From positions 67,571-131,570 of the forward strand of contig JAGVLQ010000013.1 of the NCBI GenBank assembly GCA_020054235.1: a DNA stretch of 64,000 nucleotides, written 5' to 3'. A model generated the notes under the pieces. It had not been told where the DNA came from. It saw nothing but the letters and a program-made list of their open reading frames with translations, and searched no databases. Numbering within the stretch: the stretch's first letter is position 1; every line of letters begins with the position of its first letter. This DNA comes from Candidatus Babeliales bacterium (GTDB lineage: Bacteria > Babelota > Babeliae > Babelales > JACPOV01). Positions 8,281 to 16,546 of the stretch are shown piece by piece. The position numbers and the translations under genes are program-made.

Positions 8281-9036
8281 ATGTCTATAAGGTTATTTTT
8301 ACCAGTAATTTTATCTACTTTTCTTTTTTCTGCCCTTCAAACAACAAGTAATAACAATTTTCTCTTTAATCCTAACAATGCTGTCATTGCATGGGATTTT
8401 CATGATGTTCTGGTGAAAAAAGATTGGTCAGCTATGACCAACCAAATTATTTCGATCGTAAAAAAAGACTGGAAGGTTGTGGGGCTCCTTTTTTGGCCCC
8501 CATTTTTAAAAGAGCTTTATGATGCTTATACATCCTGTATAGCTGCAGAAGATCTCTTACAAGATTTTACCAAAAAATACCCATCTCTAGCACCGCACAA
8601 AAATGATCTTTTGAATTTGGTCAATATACATATTCCCATACCTGCATCCGTTGAAATTTTAAAAGAGCTAAAAAAGCAGGGATATAAAAATTATTTAGCT
8701 TCAAACATTGGTCAAAAGTCGTTTAAAATTGCCCGGCAAAAGTTTCCAGAAATTTTTGCTCAGTTTGAAGGAACTTATTTTCCTAAAAAAAATATACAAG
8801 ATGGTCAGGCTGCTGCTGCAAAACCATGTTTAGATTATTATCTTGATTTGCGTAATTATTTGGCGTTAGAAGGTGTTACAAAGGATAACACTATAATTTT
8901 TATTGATGATCGCTATCAAAATATTTTAGGGGCACATAATTCGAATCACCATGAACTTAATCATGTATATGGCATACATTTTAGTTCGCCGGAACAACTT
9001 GAAAAAACTTTGAAAAAAATTATGGTATTCGATTAA
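8281..9036 (+). CDS. Exported HAD-family phosphatase-like protein
   Basis: GGAGG lies just before the ATG. Residues 1-22 form a signal peptide. HAD motifs are visible in order: motif I AWDFHDVL with nucleophile D39 and H41 in place of the general-acid aspartate; motif II LASN (S141); motif III lysine K181 in AKPCLDYY; motif IV IIFIDD (D209, D210). Apart from the D-to-H change the active site looks complete. It is probably a hydrolase acting outside the cytosol. Two exported glycosidases follow, so it may remove phosphate from sugars, but that is inference. Confidence 0.72.
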   Translation: MSIRLFLPVILSTFLFSALQTTSNNNFLFNPNNAVIAWDFHDVLVKKDWSAMTNQIISIVKKDWKVVGLLFWPPFLKELYDAYTSCIAAEDLLQDFTKKYPSLAPHKNDLLNLVNIHIPIPASVEILKELKKQGYKNYLASNIGQKSFKIARQKFPEIFAQFEGTYFPKKNIQDGQAAAAKPCLDYYLDLRNYLALEGVTKDNTIIFIDDRYQNILGAHNSNHHELNHVYGIHFSSPEQLEKTLKKIMVFD

Positions 9037-9081
9037 AGATCACTTGAACTTAAGAATTAAATGATGGAGGTTATTTAGGCT

Positions 9082-10482
9082 GTGAATATTTCTGAAATGA
9101 AGATTATTAAAAAATTTTTATTAGTATTGAGTATTACCTTAATTGCTCATCCATTAGATACCGTAGCAAATATTTGGCAGGAAGAAATTCGTTTTGATTG
9201 GTCAACAATAAATTTGGACGATGCTACTTTTTGGTCATCGTTATCATTTCCAAAAAACTTTCAATGGGGCTGTGCGACCTCTGCTATGCAAATTGAAGGT
9301 GTTCAGACTCATACTAACCGTTTTGTAAAAAATAATTGGACACAAGATCCTTTATTTGCTGAGGAATTTATGAATAATCCTGGCAAAGATCATTGGAATC
9401 GTTATAAAGAAGATGTGCAGCTTATAAAAAATGCAGGTTTAAATTCGTATCGTTTTTCTATTCCATGGGAAAAAATTGAGCCGTGTATGGGTGTTTATGA
9501 TCAAGCAGCGATGCAGCATTATAAAGATTTAGTAATTGAATTGAAAAAAAATAATATTGAGCCATGGGTGTGCTTATTTCATTTTACACTTCCTGTTTGG
9601 TTTGCCGAGCTTGGTGGATTTGAATACGAAAAAAATACTGTCTATTTTGTTAAATTTTGTAACTATGTTTTTGATAATCTTTCTGACCAGGTTACTTTTT
9701 GGTCGACATATAATGAGCCTTCAGCATATGTATTGGAGGCGTATTTTAGAGGTACGTTTCCTCCGCATAAAACTAATTTGCATACAGCAGGTGTTGTTAT
9801 GAAAAATATGCTTAATGCACATGTAGAAATATATAAAAATTTCAAAGCAAAAAACAAAACAGCACAACTTGGCTTAATTAATATGTTCCATCCATTAGAC
9901 CCTTATAACAAATGGAATCCATTAGAAGTTTTAGCTGCAAAAGTTGGTAACTATTTAGTACATGATACTGTGCTTAATTTTTTCAAAAACGGGGATTTTG
10001 ACTGGCTTTTTTTGGTGTCAGATAAAAATTTATGCGCGCCTGAGAGTCTCGATTTTATTGGTGTTAATTATTATGCGCATGAAATGATCCAATGGAATTT
10101 TAGAACGGTAAAAATCCGCGAGGGCGAACAAAAAGTACCTGATAAAAACCAAGGTATTTATCCAGAAGGTTTGTATCGTGCTATTGCAAAGGCAGCGGAA
10201 TTAAATCTACCAATTTATATTACAGAAAATGGTGTAGCCGATAGTACTGATACCGTGCGCAATGATTTTATAAAACAACATCTTTATATTGTGCATAAAG
10301 CCGTTCAGGAAGGTTATGACATTCGTGGTTATTGCTATTGGACGTTGCTTGATAGTTTAAGTTGGAAAAAAGGACAAATATCTCGCTATGGTTTATATGC
10401 TGTAGATGACAAGACAATGAAGCGTACATTGCGCGATGGCGCAAAACCATTTGTTAATTTTTTACATACACAAATTTGTTGA
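9082..10482 (+). CDS. Exported GH1 beta-glycosidase
   Basis: A glycoside hydrolase family 1 enzyme (beta-glucosidase type). It shows the N-terminal F-x-W-G-x-A-T-S-A-x-Q-x-E-G signature, acid/base E212 in YNEP and nucleophile E382 in ITENG. A signal peptide spans about residues 6-29. The GTG at 9082 is the first start after an in-frame stop and has GGAGG 12 bases upstream; an ATG five codons later is the alternative. It lies 9 bases before a second GH1 gene. Substrate is unknown; exported GH1 enzymes are uncommon because the family is often cytosolic. Confidence 0.9.
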   Translation: MNISEMKIIKKFLLVLSITLIAHPLDTVANIWQEEIRFDWSTINLDDATFWSSLSFPKNFQWGCATSAMQIEGVQTHTNRFVKNNWTQDPLFAEEFMNNPGKDHWNRYKEDVQLIKNAGLNSYRFSIPWEKIEPCMGVYDQAAMQHYKDLVIELKKNNIEPWVCLFHFTLPVWFAELGGFEYEKNTVYFVKFCNYVFDNLSDQVTFWSTYNEPSAYVLEAYFRGTFPPHKTNLHTAGVVMKNMLNAHVEIYKNFKAKNKTAQLGLINMFHPLDPYNKWNPLEVLAAKVGNYLVHDTVLNFFKNGDFDWLFLVSDKNLCAPESLDFIGVNYYAHEMIQWNFRTVKIREGEQKVPDKNQGIYPEGLYRAIAKAAELNLPIYITENGVADSTDTVRNDFIKQHLYIVHKAVQEGYDIRGYCYWTLLDSLSWKKGQISRYGLYAVDDKTMKRTLRDGAKPFVNFLHTQIC

Positions 10483-10491
10483 AGGTTTCTG

Positions 10492-11886
10492 ATGAACATT
10501 AAAAGATATTTTATCGCATTACTTTTATTAACGTGCTCACTGCAGCTTTTTTCTTATGATTGGCAAAAAGAAGAGCGCTGGGACTGGTCTAACATTGATA
10601 AGATAGACAATCAAACATTTTGGCAGAACCTTACTGAATATTTTCCCAAAGATTTTGCATGGGGTGTCGCAACTTCTGCGTTTCAAATTGAAGGAACCCA
10701 AAGTGCTAATGGCCAACATTGTCGAAACAGCTGGACTATGCACAAAAATTTGCCGCAACCAGGAATTTCTACGGGGCACTGGGATCGTTATAAAGAAGAT
10801 GTGCAATTAATCAAAAGTCTTGGTTTGAAATATTATCGTTTTTCTATTGAATGGAGCAAAATTGAGCCTAAATGTGGTGTTTTTGATATGGATGCTATGC
10901 AGCATTATATTGATTTGGTCGATGAGCTTATTGCAAACGGTATTACTCCTATCCCTTGTCTTTTTCATCATGCTTGGCCCGTTTGGTTTGATAAAAAGGG
11001 GCATTTTGAAGATAAAAAAAATATACAATATTTCGTAGAATTTGCTCACTATGTTTTTGAAAAACTACAAGATAAAGTCTCAATGTGGATGACGTTTAAT
11101 GAGCCTGCTGGTTATGCGATGGCAGCCTATGTTGATGGAAAATACCCGCCATGCAAAAAATATGCATTCAGACAATGTGGTTTTTGGTTAAAACATGTAC
11201 TTTATGCGCATGTAGAAGCTGCTATGCTTTTCAAAAAGATAAATCCAAATGTGCAAATTGGATTTCCGATGATGTTTAATCCACTTGATCCTTATAATTC
11301 TTCAAATCCATTAGATTATAAAATTACCCAAGCAATGAATTATCTCTTGCATGACGCAACCTTAAATTTTTTCAAAACCGGTCACTTTAAATGGGGCTTT
11401 TTTGTTAGAGGTTACCATGAGGATGCACCAAAATCATTGGATTATCTTGGTGTGAATTATTATAGCCATACTAATATTGGATGGTTTCAGCGCAAGCATC
11501 GCAAAAATGAACCGCTTACAGGAAATGCAAAAAATGGTCGAACAATTTATCCGGAAGGGTTATATCGCTCCTTGAAAAAGGCACATGAACTAACATCAGT
11601 ACTCAATATACCAATTTATGTTGCTGAAAACGGTGTTAATGATGGTGATGATATTTGGAAAAATGAATTTCTAAAGAAACATCTTGTTGCTATTAAGGAA
11701 GCAATGGAGGAAGGTATTACTATAGCCGGATATTTTTGGTGGACGTTGATGGATTCATTTTCATGGTCAAAAAACCAAGATAGTAAAATGGGTTTTTACC
11801 GTGTTGATGAAAATTTGAATCGCATTAAGAGAACAGGTATTGATCCCTTTTTGAATTTTATTAAGTTTGTTCAAAAGCAACATTGA
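10492..11886 (+). CDS. Second exported GH1 beta-glycosidase
   Basis: A tandem paralogue of the preceding gene. It has a signal peptide (residues 1-21), FAWGVATSAFQIEG, acid/base E204 in FNEP and nucleophile E379 in VAENG, where the usual threonine before the glutamate is alanine. The two proteins keep the same domain order and length, but differ enough to suggest distinct substrates. It probably shares a transcript with the first. The end faces the DUF6492 gene across 30 bases with no clear hairpin. Confidence 0.9.
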   Translation: MNIKRYFIALLLLTCSLQLFSYDWQKEERWDWSNIDKIDNQTFWQNLTEYFPKDFAWGVATSAFQIEGTQSANGQHCRNSWTMHKNLPQPGISTGHWDRYKEDVQLIKSLGLKYYRFSIEWSKIEPKCGVFDMDAMQHYIDLVDELIANGITPIPCLFHHAWPVWFDKKGHFEDKKNIQYFVEFAHYVFEKLQDKVSMWMTFNEPAGYAMAAYVDGKYPPCKKYAFRQCGFWLKHVLYAHVEAAMLFKKINPNVQIGFPMMFNPLDPYNSSNPLDYKITQAMNYLLHDATLNFFKTGHFKWGFFVRGYHEDAPKSLDYLGVNYYSHTNIGWFQRKHRKNEPLTGNAKNGRTIYPEGLYRSLKKAHELTSVLNIPIYVAENGVNDGDDIWKNEFLKKHLVAIKEAMEEGITIAGYFWWTLMDSFSWSKNQDSKMGFYRVDENLNRIKRTGIDPFLNFIKFVQKQH

Positions 11887-11916
11887 CTGAAAACTGAATA
11901 CTCATGGTTTTTAGAT

Positions 11917-12780
11917 TTATTGCCATGTATGAAAGCTGGCATAATCAAATTTTTTAGCTTTAATTTTATCTATTTGATTAATCTCATCAATGCTTGTATT
12001 ATACCATTTAAGTTTTCTTATTTTTCCCTGGTCTGAACGTAAGAAAATGAAATTAAAGTAAAGCTCATATTCAGAAAATCCTGACCATTCTTTTGGATCT
12101 ATGCATCGACAAATTGCTTTCCATGGTTCAACATTATGTATTTGCTGGATAACATTGAATAAATCTTCTAGGATACAGCGTTGAAATAGCATGTGATGAC
12201 AAATTCCCGAGTAATTTCTAAAAACCTTTGTAAATCCTGGAATTAATTTTGCTGCCTGCACAAAATAAGGCTCATTATATTCTCCTCCAGGATTAAATAG
12301 TGGAGCACCATGTTTATGCTGAAAAGAAATTTTTCTTAAAAAAATAGTGTCAGCATCAACAACGAGTATATTGTCAGAAATGTCTGGTATTACAAATGCT
12401 GCATATAATTTTAATAATTGTTGATAAATCCAGCCGATTCTGTTTTTAATTGATTTTCGTGCTTCATCAGGGTTCGGCTGATACTGTGTGATTTCAGTTT
12501 CAATATCTTTTTTGGAAAAAGGATAGTATTTTTCATTGAACCATTCAGCTTTGTGAGTGAAAGGAGCTGAAGAAACAATAATTATTCTATTAAGATTTTT
12601 AACATTTTTTTTTATTCCCTTGATTACATATTCTAGTTTAAAAGCATCCTTTTCATGACAGGGAATTACTACATCAATTTTTTGGTTAGAAAACTGATAT
12701 TTAATTTTTTGAAAGTCATATGACAAAAGATTAGAGAAAAAAAATAACAAGAAAATATATAAAAATTTTAAATTCATCAT
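11917..12780 (-). CDS. Exported DUF6492-family glycosyltransferase
   Basis: The protein matches the DUF6492 glycosyltransferase pattern as I know it: IDVVIPCHEKD near the N-terminus, GWIYQQLLKLYA, a DxD motif in VVDADTIFL, SGICHHM and SEYELYFNF. Unusually it begins with a hydrophobic, signal-peptide-like segment of about 20 residues ending in LLSYD. Two ATG codons stand in tandem; AAGGA fits the second (12777) slightly better. The donor and acceptor are unknown. It lies between the GH1 pair and a small secreted protein. Confidence 0.8.
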   Translation of the reverse strand: MMNLKFLYIFLLFFFSNLLSYDFQKIKYQFSNQKIDVVIPCHEKDAFKLEYVIKGIKKNVKNLNRIIIVSSAPFTHKAEWFNEKYYPFSKKDIETEITQYQPNPDEARKSIKNRIGWIYQQLLKLYAAFVIPDISDNILVVDADTIFLRKISFQHKHGAPLFNPGGEYNEPYFVQAAKLIPGFTKVFRNYSGICHHMLFQRCILEDLFNVIQQIHNVEPWKAICRCIDPKEWSGFSEYELYFNFIFLRSDQGKIRKLKWYNTSIDEINQIDKIKAKKFDYASFHTWQ

Positions 12781-12884
12781 TTTCCTTGTTTTTGTTTTTT
12801 GGAAAGCTATAAACTATTTATAAAATGTTTATACTAAATATTTTCTTTCGTTTTCAAGTAACCACTAAAAACCTTACGAATTTT

Positions 12885-13148
12885 ATGATAAAAAATCCAT
12901 TATTATTTTTTTTAATTATTAATTGTTCTTCATTGGTTAGTATGAATGAAAAAGACCTAAAGGGGTATTATAAGGAAAGAAATAATCCTGATAACCAAAA
13001 AAAATCTAAACAACAACTCAATGCACGCGCAGAAACAACGTTGGGAAAAACGGATAATGATGAATATTGTGAAATAATTGAATTGCCCTCTGATTGGGAT
13101 ATTAAGCGTTTTAATATGACTGGTTCTTTTGAAAAAGAAAAGGAATAA
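12885..13148 (+). CDS. Small secreted protein of unknown function
   Basis: About 87 residues from the ATG at 12885. An earlier in-frame ATG at 12825 would add a weakly coding-like stretch ahead of a normal signal peptide, so I prefer the later start, although neither has a clear ribosome site. Residues 1-19 are a short lysine-led hydrophobic signal; the cysteine within it (INCSS) is a poor lipobox. The mature part is highly charged with no recognisable domain. A bidirectional terminator follows. Confidence 0.45.
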   Translation: MIKNPLLFFLIINCSSLVSMNEKDLKGYYKERNNPDNQKKSKQQLNARAETTLGKTDNDEYCEIIELPSDWDIKRFNMTGSFEKEKE

Positions 13149-13180
13149 TCTGCCAGTTCTTTTAATGAATAAAAACAAAA

Positions 13181-13229
13181 AAATCGTGCCATAATTTGAT
13201 TATTCTATAAAAGTGGCACGATTTTTTTT
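13181..13229. terminator. Bidirectional terminator between convergent genes
   Basis: AAATCGTGCCA and TGGCACGATTT form a perfect 11-base stem with A and T runs on either side, so it can stop transcription from both the plus gene ending at 13148 and the Pal-like gene ending at 13255. Confidence 0.85.
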
Positions 13230-13254
13230 GTTGTGATTTAAACTATATAATAAA

Positions 13255-13893
13255 TTAAACAGCTATTGGGTAAATTTCTACACGACGATTTGGCGCTTGC
13301 CCTTCTTTGGTTCTTACATCTTGGATAACCATTGGCTCTTCAAAGCCAAGACCAATAATAGTGCGTTTATCTTCAGGCACTTGCAAGTTGTCAGCAAGAG
13401 AACGGGCACGTTCATTTGACAATATCATGTTATAAACGCTATCAGCTTTTGGAGACCAACGGCATGAGTGTCCTCTGAAGACTACTTTATATCCTTGTTT
13501 AATCCATTTTTTGATTTCTTTTTTCAATGATACAATAGTTGATTTTTGGTCATCTTTAATGGTGTTGCTGTCATAGTCAAAAAAGACGACATATTTTTCT
13601 TTATCAACAACATGGCGAGGTTCTTCTAGAGAAAATGAGGGGTTATTTGCATGGGCTAATTTCGTTGTATCTTGCTTAGGAGAGTCTTCATCAAGAACGA
13701 AGGTTTCTACGTCTTCAAATGCGGGGATTGCTTCATCGTCAAAAAAGCTTAATAATGCCCCATCTTTTTTTTCGCTTAAGGGAATTGCGGGTGAATTGTG
13801 GGCAGATTCTTCTTTTTTGATTTTTTGACCACCCCCACAGCCAGCCAAAAGTGAAATGAGAGCTAAACTTAAAAATAAGTAATGGTTTTTCAT
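13255..13893 (-). CDS. OmpA/Pal-family peptidoglycan-associated lipoprotein
   Basis: Residues 1-18 are a lipoprotein signal with lipobox LLAGC. After a flexible, acidic stretch of about 75 residues comes an OmpA-C domain: the FDYDSNTI start, RGHSC, SNERARSLADNL and the NRRVEI end. In this family the domain binds peptidoglycan and the lipid anchor sits in the outer membrane, so it implies a Gram-negative envelope. GGGAG lies 7-8 bases before the ATG. No tol genes are adjacent. The cysteine in GHSC, replacing the usual residue, is notable. Confidence 0.9.
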   Translation of the reverse strand: MKNHYLFLSLALISLLAGCGGGQKIKKEESAHNSPAIPLSEKKDGALLSFFDDEAIPAFEDVETFVLDEDSPKQDTTKLAHANNPSFSLEEPRHVVDKEKYVVFFDYDSNTIKDDQKSTIVSLKKEIKKWIKQGYKVVFRGHSCRWSPKADSVYNMILSNERARSLADNLQVPEDKRTIIGLGFEEPMVIQDVRTKEGQAPNRRVEIYPIAV

Positions 13894-14007
13894 TATGTTC
13901 TCCCTACAAGAGTGTTAAATTATGCAAAGACGAGAGGAACTTTAGCATAATTTTACAAAATTTACTACTAGATATCATTGTTTCTACTCTTTCGTTTTTA
14001 TATTCGC

Positions 14008-14013
14008 TATAAT
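14008..14013 (+). promoter_or_regulatory. Candidate -10 box for the RNase G gene
   Basis: A perfect TATAAT lies about 50 bases before the start codon. I see no good -35 at normal spacing. Confidence 0.35.
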
Positions 14014-14063
14014 AGAATTATGGTTATACAAAAATTTTTATTTTAGGGGCGGATTGGAGACCG

Positions 14064-15578
14064 ATGAAGAAAATTTTAATTAACGTGAACCTTTGGCAAA
14101 CGCGGGTTGCTATTTTGCGGGATGGTGAATTGCAAAATATTTACTTTTCATCACCCGTTACCGAAACGCTTGAGCGATCATATTTCAAAGGTATTGTAAG
14201 TAAGGTTTTACCAGGTATTCAGACTGCGTTTGTTGATATTGGCCAGCAAAAAGCAGGATTCCTTCACATTTCAGAAATAGATAGGGAATTGGCGTTACAG
14301 CGCATGAGTTCTACCGTTGAGATTGAGGATCTAACCACTGAAGGCAAAATGACTCAAGAAGTTGCCTTAAAACCTGTAATGGATGTTAGTAAAATATTAA
14401 GAGAAGGCGAGGCTATTCTTGTACAGGCAAGCAAAGAACCTGTTTATGAAAAAGGTGCAAAGTTAACAACCTGTTTTACTATTCCCGGTCGATTTTTGGT
14501 CCTTATGCCTAATATACCTCGTATTGCTATTTCTAAAAAAATAGAAGAGAGAGAAGAACGGGCGCGACTTAAGGAGCTTCTTTTAAAAAATCTGCCGGAT
14601 GGTATGGGGGCAATAATTCGAACAACCTCTGAAGAGAAAAAAGATGCTGAGATTTTACGAGATCTCAAATATCTTTTGAATATTTGGGATACTATCCAAA
14701 AACAATATCAAAAAGCTAAGCCTACTGAAAAAATTTATGAAGATTTACCCATCGCATTACGTATAGTGCGTGATCATCTTGATGAAGATGTTGAAGATGT
14801 CATTGTTGATAATAAAACAACACAAGCTGAAGTTTATAAATTTGTAAAAACCATTGCACCTGAATATGCACAACGTGTTAAATATTATGCAGGACCACAA
14901 GAACTTTTTGATCGTTTTAATGTTAATAAACAACTAGAAGAGGCCCTTGATCAAAAAGTTAATTTAAAGTCTGGGGGCTCTATTATTGTTGAGCAAACCC
15001 AAGCAATGACGGTTATTGATGTTAATACCGGTAAATTCATTGGTAAAGCAGATCTTGAAGAAACGATTTTAAAAACAAATTTAGAAGCAGCAGAAGAAGT
15101 TGTCCGTCAGTTACGTTTACGCAATATTGGTGGGTTGATAGTTATTGATTTTATTGATATGGCTGTTCCTGCGCACCGCCAAAAATTACTTAAATTCTTA
15201 GAACGTATGCTGAAAGAGCGCGATAAATTTCAATCTGTAGTTCTTAAAGTTTCTGAGTTTGGTCTTATTCAAATGACAAGAAAGCGTTCAGGAAAAACTT
15301 TATTACAAGAATTGATGGAGGGATGTCCGACCTGTAGAGGATTAGGTGTTATTCGGTCATTACAGACACAATCTTATAGTATTTTATATAAAATTAAGGA
15401 ATCGCTCAATAAGCATAAAGATAAGAGAACACTGACCTTATTGCTAAATCCTGAAATTTTTCAATATATGACAACCGTTGAGTACAATGTAATTCTTGAT
15501 CTAGAAAAAGAATATAATGCTAAAATAACTTTAATGAGCAATGAAGAATTGGGCTTGAGAGAATTTCATATTGAGTGA
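14064..15578 (+). CDS. rng: Ribonuclease E/G family endoribonuclease
   Basis: It cleaves single-stranded RNA in rRNA maturation and mRNA decay. An S1-like domain spans about residues 35-130 (GIVSKVLPG, FVDIG, GFLHISE). The catalytic aspartates are in MTVIDVNTG and VIDFIDM, and the zinc-link CPTCRGLG motif is near residue 420. At 504 residues it is RNase G-sized and lacks the long scaffold of RNase E. GGAG stands 6 bases before the ATG. The stop overlaps the GTG of the next gene by four bases. Confidence 0.94.
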   Translation: MKKILINVNLWQTRVAILRDGELQNIYFSSPVTETLERSYFKGIVSKVLPGIQTAFVDIGQQKAGFLHISEIDRELALQRMSSTVEIEDLTTEGKMTQEVALKPVMDVSKILREGEAILVQASKEPVYEKGAKLTTCFTIPGRFLVLMPNIPRIAISKKIEEREERARLKELLLKNLPDGMGAIIRTTSEEKKDAEILRDLKYLLNIWDTIQKQYQKAKPTEKIYEDLPIALRIVRDHLDEDVEDVIVDNKTTQAEVYKFVKTIAPEYAQRVKYYAGPQELFDRFNVNKQLEEALDQKVNLKSGGSIIVEQTQAMTVIDVNTGKFIGKADLEETILKTNLEAAEEVVRQLRLRNIGGLIVIDFIDMAVPAHRQKLLKFLERMLKERDKFQSVVLKVSEFGLIQMTRKRSGKTLLQELMEGCPTCRGLGVIRSLQTQSYSILYKIKESLNKHKDKRTLTLLLNPEIFQYMTTVEYNVILDLEKEYNAKITLMSNEELGLREFHIE

Positions 15579-16546
15579 AAATGGTAAAGAAGCAATTTTT
15601 TTTGAACCTTTTTTTGTTTATAGTTTGTTTTTTTTCTTTAGCAGATAATCAAATAGGAACTAGTGCAGTTACTTATCGACATTGGTACGGTCGACTAGGA
15701 GACAAGCTATTATTATATATCAAAGCACGATGGTTTTCGTATTATTTTAAGATTCCTTTTTTTTATAGACCATTTCAGTATTCTGATGAATTTATGATGC
15801 ATTCAAAAGAGCTCTATTGGTCTGAAAATTACAGAAAGAATTTTAAAAAAATCATAACTGCAAAATCGGTTCCGGGTGCTATAAACCCGAATGACAGGAT
15901 TCTTTATGAGGTTGATTATTATATTAGTAATATTCAGGTTTTTAATGTTATTCAAAATCAAGAATTTCATAATTTGATCAAAGCAATGATAGCGCCAGCT
16001 AAACCGGTTCCGCTAGTTCCTCGCCAAAATAATAAACATTGCGTTGCTCTTCATGTTAGAAAAGGTGGAGGATATGATTCTTCTTTGAGTTCTCAACAAA
16101 TATATCGCGTACTTGAAAAAGCATCGCCAAAACTGGCAGATCAGGCTTGGCCGTTGAAATTTCCACCTGATCAATATTATTTAGACCAAATTGTTAAACT
16201 TTCTGAAATGCTCAATCATGAACCACTTTATATTTATCTTTTTACCGATGACCAAGATCCTGGAAGTATAGCAGATCGTTATGAAAAATATTTAAATAAA
16301 CCCAATATTACTTTTGCTTATCGGCAAAAAGATAATCATCATGAAAAAAATGTAGTAGAAGATCTTTTCGGAATTACCCAGTTTGATTATTACATACGTG
16401 GAGATTCACATTTTGCTCAAATTGCTGACGTAATTGGCAATCACAAAATAGTTATATCCCCAAAAAATTATAAATGGGAAGGCAATAAATTAATTATTAG
16501 CGAGGTTAATGTTGCAATAAAAAATTCAATTTTTATAAACACATAG
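15575..16546 (+). CDS. Exported GT11/fucosyltransferase-like protein
   Basis: A signal peptide covers about residues 3-24. GRLGDKLLLY resembles the GRLGN-Q motif at the start of GT11 fucosyltransferases, and VALHVRKGGG resembles the donor-binding HxR motif of that superfamily; YLFTDDQ follows. The protein at 35831-36820 is a clear paralogue sharing WPLKFPPDQYY and the end region. The start may be GTG 15575 (4-base overlap with rng) or ATG 15581. Its tail overlaps the convergent dehydrogenase gene by 14 bases. A host- or surface-glycan role is inferred. Confidence 0.65.
   Translation: MKMVKKQFFLNLFLFIVCFFSLADNQIGTSAVTYRHWYGRLGDKLLLYIKARWFSYYFKIPFFYRPFQYSDEFMMHSKELYWSENYRKNFKKIITAKSVPGAINPNDRILYEVDYYISNIQVFNVIQNQEFHNLIKAMIAPAKPVPLVPRQNNKHCVALHVRKGGGYDSSLSSQQIYRVLEKASPKLADQAWPLKFPPDQYYLDQIVKLSEMLNHEPLYIYLFTDDQDPGSIADRYEKYLNKPNITFAYRQKDNHHEKNVVEDLFGITQFDYYIRGDSHFAQIADVIGNHKIVISPKNYKWEGNKLIISEVNVAIKNSIFINT

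Noticed and set aside
16533-16546. 14-base tail-to-tail overlap of the GT11-like and ugd genes as a possible regulatory antisense element
   Set aside because: Short convergent overlaps are common in compact genomes and no hairpin or conserved site is visible here.
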